Positions 42,154-50,200 of a stretch of 64,000 nt of DNA are shown here, piece after piece. The stretch lies in the NCBI GenBank assembly GCA_032095175.1, contig DAMCZI010000023.1:17532-81531 (forward strand), given 5' to 3'. Made by a program: the position numbers and the translations under genes. The notes below the pieces were generated by a model that ran no database searches, was not told the origin of the DNA, and saw only the letters and a list, made by a program, of their open reading frames with translations. The first letter of the stretch is position 1. Every line of letters begins with the position of its first letter. This DNA is from DAMCZI01 sp032095175 (GTDB lineage: Bacteria; Bacillota; Clostridia; Clostridiales; Caloramatoraceae).

Positions 42154-43707
42154 ATGAAGAAAGAGCTTTTAAGAATGGAGAAAATAACCAAGGTATACCC
42201 TAATGGTATCATTGCAAATGAGGGTGTTAACTTTTCCATTGTAGAAGGTGAAATACATTCTCTCGTTGGAGAAAATGGTGCAGGAAAATCAACATTAATG
42301 AAAATATTATTTGGTCTGGAAAGCATGCAGGAGGGAGCAATATACCTTAATGGAGAAAAAATTAACATTACTAGTCCTTCTGCTGCAATTAAACATGGAA
42401 TAGGAATGGTACATCAGCACTTTAAGCTTGTTCCTTCCATGACTGTTGCAGAGAATATGGTTTTAGGAATTGAGCCTAAAAAGGGTATGTTTATTGATGC
42501 TGCAAAGGCTATTGAAATTACTGAAAATCTTTCTAAAACCTATAATCTTCATGTGGACCCGAGGGCAAAGGTTGATGATCTTCCTGTTGGCTTGAAACAG
42601 AAGGTAGAAATATTAAAAGCGCTTCTTAGAGGAGCGAAAATTTTAATACTAGACGAGCCTACAGCAGTTTTAACACCTCAGGAAACTGTGGAACTCTTCC
42701 AAGAGTTGGTTTATTTAAAGGAACATGGCCACACCATCATATTCATTTCACATAAGCTTCATGAGATTAAGCAAATATGCGACAGAATAACCATAATGAG
42801 AAATGGAAGAAGTATGGGTGTCCATGAAACCAGCAAGGTTTCTGAAGAGGATATTTCAAGACTTATGGTTGGAAGAGATGTTATCCTAAAAATTTCAAAG
42901 GAAAAGGCAAAGCCAGGGAAAAAAGTACTTGAGGTTAATAATTTAACCTATATTAATGATGTAGGTAAAAAAGCATTAAATGATGTTTCCTTTAGTGTAA
43001 GAAGTGGGGAAATTCTTGGTATAGCAGGTGTTGAAGGGAATGGACAAAGTGAGCTTGTAGAGTTAATAAATGGTCTTAAAAAAATCAACACCGGGGAAAT
43101 TAGAATATGTGATCAAAAAATAAAGGATTTAGATATAAGAGAGATTAGAAATCTTGGTACATCACACATCCCAGAGGATAGAATGGTATGTGGAATTGCT
43201 GGGAATATGAGCATAGAGCAAAATTTAATATCTGATAAGTATTATAAAGAGGAATTTAACAGGAAGCTGCTATTTAAAATGGACCATATTAATCAGTTTG
43301 CTAATAAGCTGGTTAAGGAATATGGTGTTAAGTGCGGCTCCATAAATCAAAAGGTTGGAATGCTTTCAGGAGGAAATATTCAAAAGGTTGTTGTTGCCAG
43401 AGAATGTTCATCCAATCCAAGGCTTTTGGTGGCAGACCAGCCGACAAGAGGTATAGATGTCGGTGCAACTGAGTTTATAAGAAAAAGAATTGTTGAATTA
43501 AGGGATAATGGAAGTGGAGTACTTTTAATTTCAGCAGATTTAAATGAAGTTTTAGAGTTAAGTGATAGCTTGATTATTATGTACAATGGGGAAATTGCAG
43601 CATATTTTGAGGATGCTTCAAAGGTTACAGAATCCGAGTTGGGACTTTATATGCTTGGAATAAAGAAACAATCTCCAGAAGAAGTTGGGGGTGCATTGCA
43701 TGAATAA
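42154..43707 (+). CDS. Nucleoside ABC transporter ATPase (double domain, NupO type)
   Basis: The protein has 517 aa with two fused ABC domains, as in ribose and nucleoside CUT2-like importers. Domain 1 has Walker A GENGAGKST, MVHQHFKLVPSMTVAENMVLG and Walker B ILILDEPTAVLTPQE. Domain 2 has the degenerate Walker A GVEGNGQSE, IPEDRMVCGI, signature MLSGGNIQKVVVARE and DQPTRGIDVGA. It couples ATP hydrolysis to the two permeases that follow. Confidence 0.94.
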   Translation: MKKELLRMEKITKVYPNGIIANEGVNFSIVEGEIHSLVGENGAGKSTLMKILFGLESMQEGAIYLNGEKINITSPSAAIKHGIGMVHQHFKLVPSMTVAENMVLGIEPKKGMFIDAAKAIEITENLSKTYNLHVDPRAKVDDLPVGLKQKVEILKALLRGAKILILDEPTAVLTPQETVELFQELVYLKEHGHTIIFISHKLHEIKQICDRITIMRNGRSMGVHETSKVSEEDISRLMVGRDVILKISKEKAKPGKKVLEVNNLTYINDVGKKALNDVSFSVRSGEILGIAGVEGNGQSELVELINGLKKINTGEIRICDQKIKDLDIREIRNLGTSHIPEDRMVCGIAGNMSIEQNLISDKYYKEEFNRKLLFKMDHINQFANKLVKEYGVKCGSINQKVGMLSGGNIQKVVVARECSSNPRLLVADQPTRGIDVGATEFIRKRIVELRDNGSGVLLISADLNEVLELSDSLIIMYNGEIAAYFEDASKVTESELGLYMLGIKKQSPEEVGGALHE

Positions 43708-44788
43708 CACACGAAAGAATACCTGGTTTGAAATATTAAGAACAATTATAGCAGTGTTAATTGCATTAGGCATAGCGTTAATAATTATATTATGTGTAAG
43801 CAAGGAACCATTAAAGGCTCTTAATAGCTTTATTGTTGGTCCTTTAGATAGCTTAAGACATATTGGAAATGTAATTGAAATGTCAATCCCTATGATTTTT
43901 ACAGGACTTGCACTTACAATGATATTTCAAACCAATCAGTTTAATTTAGCTTCGGAAGGTGCGTTTTTTATAGGTGCTATTGGTGCATCGGCAATAGCAA
44001 TTAAATTTAATCTTCCACCAGTATTGCATCCGATAGCTGCAATTTTGGTTGGAGGATTATGTGGAGGCTTGATTTGTTTAATACCAGCAGTATTGAAGCA
44101 TAAATGGAAGTCAAATGAACTAGTTTCATCACTGTTGATAAATTATATATGCTTCTTTTTGGGAATATATATAATCAATAACTTTTTAAAGGATCCAAAG
44201 GCAGGTTCGTTAGTATCCTATAAGTTTCAAAATAATGCTGGGCTTGCAAGGCTGATACCTGGAACAAGAATTCATGTGGGGATTATTATATGTATAGCAT
44301 TAGTTATCATATGTTATTACTACATTTATAGAACCAAATGGGGTTATGAGTTAAGAGTTACAGGACAAAATGATAAGTTTGCAAATTATTCAGGAATTAA
44401 GACCTTGAAAATATTCTTATATTCACAAATAATAGCAGGTGTTATTTCTGGTATGGGTGGAGCCACTGAATTATTGGGTATTTACAAGAGATTTCAATGG
44501 CAGCAGCTTCCGGGATATGGCTGGGATGGTGTTATTGTAGCAACAATAGCTAGAAACAATCCTGCTTTAGTACCAGTTGCAGCATTTTTCCTTGCATACA
44601 TAAGAGTTGGCGCTGATCTTATGGCAAGAATGACAGATGTTCAGAGTGAGATCGTTGCTATTATACAGGGGATAATGATAATGCTTATAACTGCAGAAAG
44701 CTTCTTGGCTCATTATAAGCATAAAATGATATATAAAAGCAGCAAGGAAAACATGGAGAGGGTGAAGGTGAATGAAGGAAGTCATTAG
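43700..44788 (+). CDS. Nucleoside ABC transporter permease 1 (NupP type)
   Basis: The start at ATG 43700 follows GGGGGTG; the upstream TTG at 43685 lies before that site. It overlaps the ATPase gene by 8 nt. The protein has 362 aa with about nine membrane helices. The motif GLALTMIFQTNQFNLASEGAFFIGAIGA and the cytoplasmic ELRVTGQNDKFANYSGIKT loop identify the BPD_transp_2 family of nucleoside importers. Confidence 0.92.
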   Translation: MNNTRKNTWFEILRTIIAVLIALGIALIIILCVSKEPLKALNSFIVGPLDSLRHIGNVIEMSIPMIFTGLALTMIFQTNQFNLASEGAFFIGAIGASAIAIKFNLPPVLHPIAAILVGGLCGGLICLIPAVLKHKWKSNELVSSLLINYICFFLGIYIINNFLKDPKAGSLVSYKFQNNAGLARLIPGTRIHVGIIICIALVIICYYYIYRTKWGYELRVTGQNDKFANYSGIKTLKIFLYSQIIAGVISGMGGATELLGIYKRFQWQQLPGYGWDGVIVATIARNNPALVPVAAFFLAYIRVGADLMARMTDVQSEIVAIIQGIMIMLITAESFLAHYKHKMIYKSSKENMERVKVNEGSH

Positions 44789-45722
44789 TTTAGTGTTTTC
44801 AGCACAATTTTTATATGCTGTTTTAAGAGTTACAACACCTATTTTATTTGCTGCAATGGCTGCACTTATAACCAATAAGGCCAGTGTATTTAACATTGCA
44901 TTGGAAGGTATAATGCTTATGGCGGCATTTACTGGTGTTGTTGTAAGTGCCTTCACACAAAGCTGCATTTTAGGGCTTTTAGCTGGTGTGATTGCAGGTG
45001 TTATTATTGCATTAATACTTGGATACTTTGGATTAAAGCTAAAGACTAATATAATACTTGCAGGAATTGCACTCAACCTTATGGCAAGTGGTGGAACGGT
45101 GTTTCTTTTGTTTTTAATTACAAAGGACAAGGGTATCTCAACTTCATTAAAGAGTATGGTACTTCCTAGGATAACTCTTCCGCTCATAAACAAAATACCA
45201 ATTTTAGGAACAATACTTTCGGGACATAATGTGCTTACATATGTATCCTTGTTGTCAGTTGTGTTTATATACTATTTATTATATAAAACTCCACTTGGAA
45301 CTAAGATAAGAGCTGTCGGTGAAAATGAAGATGCTGCAGATTCAGTTGGAATAAGTGTAATGAAGATAAAATATATAGCACTAGCTATAAGTGGAGTTCT
45401 TGCAGGACTTGGTGGCGTTTATATGTCAATGGGTTATGTATCATGGTTTTCAACAAACATGACTGCAGGAAGAGGTTTTATCTCAATAGTTGCAGCTGCA
45501 ATGGGAGGAGATACACCATTAGGAACCTTCCTAGCGTCTTTATTGTTTGGATTTGCTGATGCATTGTCGAATTCATTGTCATCCTTTAATATACCACCAG
45601 AATTCATACAGGCACTGCCATATATAACAACTATATTTGGATTGGTTATTTATTCATCAAAGAAGATATCAAAAGAAAACAAGATAAGGAGAGAAAAATA
45701 TGAGAAAGCCAATAATAATTGA
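44772..45722 (+). CDS. Nucleoside ABC transporter permease 2 (NupQ type)
   Basis: The protein has 316 aa. It overlaps the previous permease gene by 17 nt and its end overlaps the nucleoside hydrolase gene by 23 nt. The BPD_transp_2 blocks are NKASVFNIALEGIMLMAAF, KIRAVGENEDAADSVGISV and AGRGFISIVAAAMGGDTPLGTF. It forms the pore with permease 1. Confidence 0.92.
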   Translation: MKEVISLVFSAQFLYAVLRVTTPILFAAMAALITNKASVFNIALEGIMLMAAFTGVVVSAFTQSCILGLLAGVIAGVIIALILGYFGLKLKTNIILAGIALNLMASGGTVFLLFLITKDKGISTSLKSMVLPRITLPLINKIPILGTILSGHNVLTYVSLLSVVFIYYLLYKTPLGTKIRAVGENEDAADSVGISVMKIKYIALAISGVLAGLGGVYMSMGYVSWFSTNMTAGRGFISIVAAAMGGDTPLGTFLASLLFGFADALSNSLSSFNIPPEFIQALPYITTIFGLVIYSSKKISKENKIRREKYEKANNN

Positions 45723-46629
45723 TTGTGATCCAGGTCATGATGATGCCATTGCCTTAATGATGGCATTTGGAAGTGATAAGCTGGATGTTAAACTTGTGAC
45801 TACGGTTGCAGGTAATAGATGTATAGAAAAAACAACTCTTAATGCACTTAAGGTTTTAAGCTTTATAAAGGCTGATGTTGAGGTAGCAAGGGGAGCAGCA
45901 AAGCCCCTTTTGAGAGAATTAATTACTGGAACTGAGGTTGTTGATGGGGAAAGCGGACTTGCTGGATATCCTTTCGAAGAACCAACCGTAAAGCTAAGTG
46001 ATAGAACTGCACTTGAGGCAATGATTGATGTAATAAGAAAGTCAGAGGAGAAAATTACTCTAGTTCCTGTAGGACCTTTAACAAATATTGCAACACTTTT
46101 AATTGCTTATCCTGAAGTAAAGGAGAAAATTGAAAGAATATCCCTAATGGGAGGTTCAAGCCTAAGGGGTAACTGGTCTCCATCTGCAGAATTTAATATA
46201 TTAGTAGACCCAGAGGCAGCACAGATAGTGTTTAACTCAGGAATTCCAATTACTATGAGTGGACTTGATGTAACTGAAAAGGCCCTTGTATATAGGAAAG
46301 ATACAGAGAGATTTAGAACAATTGGAAATAAGTCAGGAAATGTTGCAGCAGATCTTGTGGACTTTTTCTCAATATACCAGTTTAGCCAGGGCTTTGAGGG
46401 AGCACCACTCCACGACCCATGTGCAGTTGCATGTTTGATAGATCCAACAATATTAACAACAAAACCATGCAATGTTCAGATAGAAACAAAAAGTGAGCTT
46501 ACCTTAGGAAGAACAGTAGTTGATTTTAATGGGTTCACAAAGGAAAGCAAGAACGTCGATGTTGCTTATGAGATTGATAGAGAAAAATTTGTAAATTTAA
46601 TATATGATACTGTAAAAAACTTGATTTAA
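45700..46629 (+). CDS. Inosine/uridine-preferring nucleoside hydrolase
   Basis: The protein has 309 aa, start behind AAGGAGAG inside the permease gene. The N-terminal calcium-binding cluster is DCDPGHDDAIAL (Asp8, Asp12, Asp13 region). TVAGN, GPLTNIA, MGGSS and PLHDPCAVA (Asp/His active site) follow. It cleaves imported ribonucleosides to base and ribose. It is tightly coupled to the transporter genes, and the ribokinase downstream completes the route. Confidence 0.95.
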   Translation: MRKPIIIDCDPGHDDAIALMMAFGSDKLDVKLVTTVAGNRCIEKTTLNALKVLSFIKADVEVARGAAKPLLRELITGTEVVDGESGLAGYPFEEPTVKLSDRTALEAMIDVIRKSEEKITLVPVGPLTNIATLLIAYPEVKEKIERISLMGGSSLRGNWSPSAEFNILVDPEAAQIVFNSGIPITMSGLDVTEKALVYRKDTERFRTIGNKSGNVAADLVDFFSIYQFSQGFEGAPLHDPCAVACLIDPTILTTKPCNVQIETKSELTLGRTVVDFNGFTKESKNVDVAYEIDREKFVNLIYDTVKNLI

Positions 46630-46647
46630 TTTTAATTCATCTGCTTG

Positions 46648-46695
46648 GTGGTTTAATATGGTAAAATTAGAATGGCAGTAAACATATTAGACCAC
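46648..46695 (+). other. Stem-loop before the LacI gene
   Basis: GTGGTTTAATATG (46648-46660) pairs with CATATTAGACCAC (46683-46695), with one G-T. No T-run follows directly. It may lower read-through into the regulator gene. Confidence 0.5.
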
Positions 46696-46731
46696 TGCTT
46701 TAATGTTAATAAGAGAGTTAGGTGAATTATT

Positions 46732-47778
46732 GTGAAGGTTACTATAAATGAGATAGCAAGAAGAGCAAATGTTTCTAAGGCTACAGTTTCTAGGGTGATA
46801 AATAACAAGGCTGATGGAGTGAGTGAGGAAACAAGGCAGAGGGTTTTAGATATTATTAAGAAAGCTGGGTATGTTCCTAATGCACTAGCAAGGGGACTTA
46901 CAACAAAGGAAACAAAGGTTTTAGGCTTGGTTTTGCCGGATATTACGAATCCCTTCTTTACAAAGGTGGCAAGAGGGGTTGAGGATCTAGCATCAAAGTA
47001 TGGTTACAGTACAATTCTTTGTGATACTGATGACGACTTTGAAAAGGAAAGCAGCTATATTGATATTCTAATTAAAAATCAAGTTGATGGGATAATATAT
47101 ACGGGAATAGATAAGAATAATGTGAAAAATATAAAAACCATAGTAAATAATAATGTGCCCTGTGTTATTTTGGATAGAAGAGGGAAAGATATTGATTTGC
47201 CGTGTGTTTTTACAGATAGTAAAAAAGGAATGTATAACAATATTAAGTATTTGCTCAGTCTTGGTCATAGAAACATAGCTTATATTTCGGGTCCAAAGTA
47301 TTCAAGTAATTCTAAGGAAAGGCTTGAAGGATATTTTCAGGCATTGGCTGAGAATGGTATTAAGCCTAATGAGAAGCTTATAGTATATGGAGATTATAAG
47401 TTGGATGGTGGAGCAAGGTGCATGGAAGCTTTGCTCAATAAAATGGATAGTTTTACGGCTGTTGCCTGTGCAAATGATTTAATGGCCATAGGTGCCCTTA
47501 ATTTCTTGAAAGGGAAAAAGATTAAGGTTCCAGAAGATATATCAATTACAGGGTTTGATAATATTGATATGACTAATATTACAAATCCTCCAATTACAAC
47601 AGTAGACCAGTTTACCTATGAGCTTGGCTGTAGAGCAGGTGAGCTTTTGATTAAGATACTTAAGAGGGAAGAGGTTAAGGAGAAAATAATTGTATTGGAG
47701 CCGGAATTAAGGATAAAAGAATCTGTTAAAAGGGGGATATCATGTGAAGATAGCGGTTGTAGGGAGCATAAATGTTGA
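46732..47778 (+). CDS. LacI-family regulator of the nucleoside/ribose operon
   Basis: The protein has 348 aa with a GTG start. The N-terminal HTH (TINEIARRANVSKATVSRVIN) and hinge YVPNALARGL are followed by an effector domain of the RbsR/PurR kind (VLGLVLPDITNPFFTKVARGVE). The gene end overlaps the ribokinase gene by 35 nt. Operon position and the AACCGGTT operator at 40806 suggest that it represses the operon and responds to ribose or a nucleoside product (inference). Confidence 0.9.
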   Translation: MKVTINEIARRANVSKATVSRVINNKADGVSEETRQRVLDIIKKAGYVPNALARGLTTKETKVLGLVLPDITNPFFTKVARGVEDLASKYGYSTILCDTDDDFEKESSYIDILIKNQVDGIIYTGIDKNNVKNIKTIVNNNVPCVILDRRGKDIDLPCVFTDSKKGMYNNIKYLLSLGHRNIAYISGPKYSSNSKERLEGYFQALAENGIKPNEKLIVYGDYKLDGGARCMEALLNKMDSFTAVACANDLMAIGALNFLKGKKIKVPEDISITGFDNIDMTNITNPPITTVDQFTYELGCRAGELLIKILKREEVKEKIIVLEPELRIKESVKRGISCEDSGCREHKC

Positions 47779-48640
47779 TTATACATTAAAAACTAATGAA
47801 CTACCTAAACTTGGAGAAACCTTGACAGCAACATATTATAACAGTAATCCGGGAGGTAAGGGTGCTAATCAGGCTGTAGCAGCAGCAAGGCTTGGAGCAG
47901 ATGTCTCAATGATAGGATGCATAGGAAATGATGTTGTGGGTCAAAGGTTAAGAGATAGCTTGAAAAATGAAGGTATAGATGTGGATAATGTTGTTGTGGC
48001 AGAAGCAGCAACAGGCAATGCATTTATAACTATAGATGATAAAGGTGATAATACCATAATTGTGTATTCGGGAGCAAATGCACAACTTGATTGTGAAATG
48101 ATTAACAGAAGCCGGGAGACAATCATGAAATCAAATATGCTTATGACACAGCTTGAAGTACCTATTGAGAGTATTGAAAGAGCAATGGAAATAGCTAAGG
48201 AAAACAATGTAAAGGTATTACTTAATCCTGCACCTGTAAAAGAATTACCAGAGAAAATCTACAGCCTTATAGATATAATTACTCCAAATGAAACTGAACT
48301 TGAGAGATTGACTGGAGAAGCTACAATAAGGGATGGAGCTAAAAAATTATTAGATAAGGGTGTAGGTGCTGTAATTGTCACTCTTGGTGAAAAGGGAAGC
48401 TATTATTTGGATGATAAATCAGAGTTTTTCGCAAAACCATTTAAGATAGAGGCTAAGGATACAACAGCAGCAGGAGATTCATTCAATGGGGCAGTTGCAA
48501 TACAGCTGTTAGATGGTAAAAATATAGAAGAAAGTCTTCTCTATGCCAATGCAGCAGGAGCACTGGCAGCAACAAAGCTAGGCGCACAGGATTCTATACC
48601 TTATACAAAGGATGTAGAGAGCTTTATAGAGAATGAGTAG
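47744..48640 (+). CDS. rbsK: Ribokinase
   Basis: The protein has 298 aa, GTG start behind AGGGGGA. PfkB-family signatures are VVGSINVDYTLKTNELPKLGET, the GG switch NPGGKGANQAVAAARLGA, and the C-terminal DTTAAGDSFNGAVA with the catalytic Asp. It phosphorylates the ribose released by the nucleoside hydrolase. It overlaps the regulator gene. Confidence 0.95.
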   Translation: MKIAVVGSINVDYTLKTNELPKLGETLTATYYNSNPGGKGANQAVAAARLGADVSMIGCIGNDVVGQRLRDSLKNEGIDVDNVVVAEAATGNAFITIDDKGDNTIIVYSGANAQLDCEMINRSRETIMKSNMLMTQLEVPIESIERAMEIAKENNVKVLLNPAPVKELPEKIYSLIDIITPNETELERLTGEATIRDGAKKLLDKGVGAVIVTLGEKGSYYLDDKSEFFAKPFKIEAKDTTAAGDSFNGAVAIQLLDGKNIEESLLYANAAGALAATKLGAQDSIPYTKDVESFIENE

Positions 48641-48670
48641 ACATAATTATTTTGAACATGGGGGAGTAGA

Positions 48671-49945
48671 ATGAGTATTTTAAATTTTATAGCATCGCAA
48701 ATATTTGGACAACCTGCAATATTATTTGGATTAATTGCTTTGTTGGGACTTGTTCTTCAGAAGAAGCCAATAGAGGATATAATTAAAGGCACAACTAAAA
48801 CCATAATTGGTTTTGTTGTATTAATAGGTGGCGTTAATCTTTTAAAGGAGGCCACAGATCCACTTGGAGGCTGGATTAAGCAGGCGATAGGCGTTCAAGG
48901 GGTCATTCCAAATAACTTTCTTGTTATGGCAAAGTCCATGGAGAGCTTCGGAAGAGAGATAGGAATAGCTGTTTTAATAGGCTTTACTATAAACCTGTTA
49001 CTGGCAAGGTTTACAAAATATAAATATGTTTCAATAACAGGACATGTTATGGTTATTGTTGCATCTTTTGCTGTTGCAATTTTAGCACCAACAACTACCT
49101 CAAAGGGAACCTTAATGGTTGTTGCTGGTATATTTTGTGGATTCTATTATTGGATTGTTCCATTGATAATTCACCAATGCATGAGAAAAAATGATAGACT
49201 TCCTAATGAATGGAGTTTGTTTGTTTCTGATGCTACAGGAGTGTTGTTTGGAAGTTTGCTTGGAAAGTGGTTTGGAAATAAGGACAAAAGATGTGATAAT
49301 CTAAAGCTTCCAAAGTCTTTAGAATGGATAAAGGATACGACTGTAAGTGTTGCTGTAATTGCAGCTATATTTTGGATGGCCCTTGGAATAATAACTGGAA
49401 AGGATATTGTAATGTCCAGTGCTAATGGACAAAACTGGATAGTATATTTAGTCATGCTAGGAATTAAGTTCTCTGGAGGACTTTCAGTTGTTATATTTGG
49501 GGTAGGAATGTTAATTGATGAGATAATACCTGCATTTAAGGGAATTAGTGAAAAGCTTATAAAAGGATGTATACCAGGACTTGATTATCCTACATTATTT
49601 AATTATGCACCACTTGCTGTTGTATTAGGATTTATATTCAATCTTCTTGGAGGAATTCTTGCAACGGTAGTTATGGTAGCTTTTAAAATGCCTACTGTTG
49701 TTTTACCAGCAATTTTTATGAATTTCTGGTCTGGAGCAATAATTGGTGTTTTTGCTGATGTTTATGGAGGGAGAAGAGGTGTAATAGTTGCATCACTTCT
49801 ATTGGGATTTTTAGTTCCATTTGCATGGGCAATTGGTTATCCAATGTCTGGAGCGTTAAATGGTGCTGGAGTAGTTCTAGACTATACAGATGCAAGTACC
49901 TTTGGGCTGGCACTACAGTTTATAGGGAAGCTTCTAGGTAGATAG
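48671..49945 (+). CDS. PTS permease EIIC, SgaT/UlaA (ascorbate) type, orphan
   Basis: The protein has 424 aa with about eleven membrane helices. The N-terminus FIASQIFGQPAILFGLIALLGL and the DIIKGTTKTIIGFVVLIGG block match the UlaA/SgaT EIIC family, and GGRRGVIVASLLLGF is the family's C-terminal loop. No EIIB or EIIA gene is beside it. It lies last in the ribonucleoside operon, 30 nt after ribokinase, so the substrate may be a pentose-like sugar. It needs EIIA/EIIB from elsewhere, or works as a non-PTS carrier (inference). Confidence 0.87.
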   Translation: MSILNFIASQIFGQPAILFGLIALLGLVLQKKPIEDIIKGTTKTIIGFVVLIGGVNLLKEATDPLGGWIKQAIGVQGVIPNNFLVMAKSMESFGREIGIAVLIGFTINLLLARFTKYKYVSITGHVMVIVASFAVAILAPTTTSKGTLMVVAGIFCGFYYWIVPLIIHQCMRKNDRLPNEWSLFVSDATGVLFGSLLGKWFGNKDKRCDNLKLPKSLEWIKDTTVSVAVIAAIFWMALGIITGKDIVMSSANGQNWIVYLVMLGIKFSGGLSVVIFGVGMLIDEIIPAFKGISEKLIKGCIPGLDYPTLFNYAPLAVVLGFIFNLLGGILATVVMVAFKMPTVVLPAIFMNFWSGAIIGVFADVYGGRRGVIVASLLLGFLVPFAWAIGYPMSGALNGAGVVLDYTDASTFGLALQFIGKLLGR

Positions 49946-49999
49946 TGGTAACCCATTTTGATCATAGTACACATGTATATAGCGAATACTATTTAACTT

Positions 50000-50047
50000 A
50001 AAATAGGATGTTATACCAAACATATTTTGGTATAACATCCTATTTTT
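50000..50047 (+). terminator. Terminator of the nucleoside operon
   Basis: AAAATAGGATGTTATACCAAA pairs with TTTGGTATAACATCCTATTTT over a five-base loop and runs into TTTG. Confidence 0.92.
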
Positions 50048-50200
50048 GATTGAGAAACAATAACTGCTAATCATGAATACCATTATCAAATGAGAACAAA
50101 TATTCATAACAAACCCCTTTACATTATGGGACTTGAAGAATATAATATATAATAAATATATTATTAAATGAGAATGCAATTAACAATAAGAGGTGTTTGT

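Noticed and set aside
44567..45193. 208-codon minus-strand frame opposite the nucleoside permease genes
   Set aside because: It is a shadow of two overlapping membrane-protein genes whose coding strand is beyond doubt.
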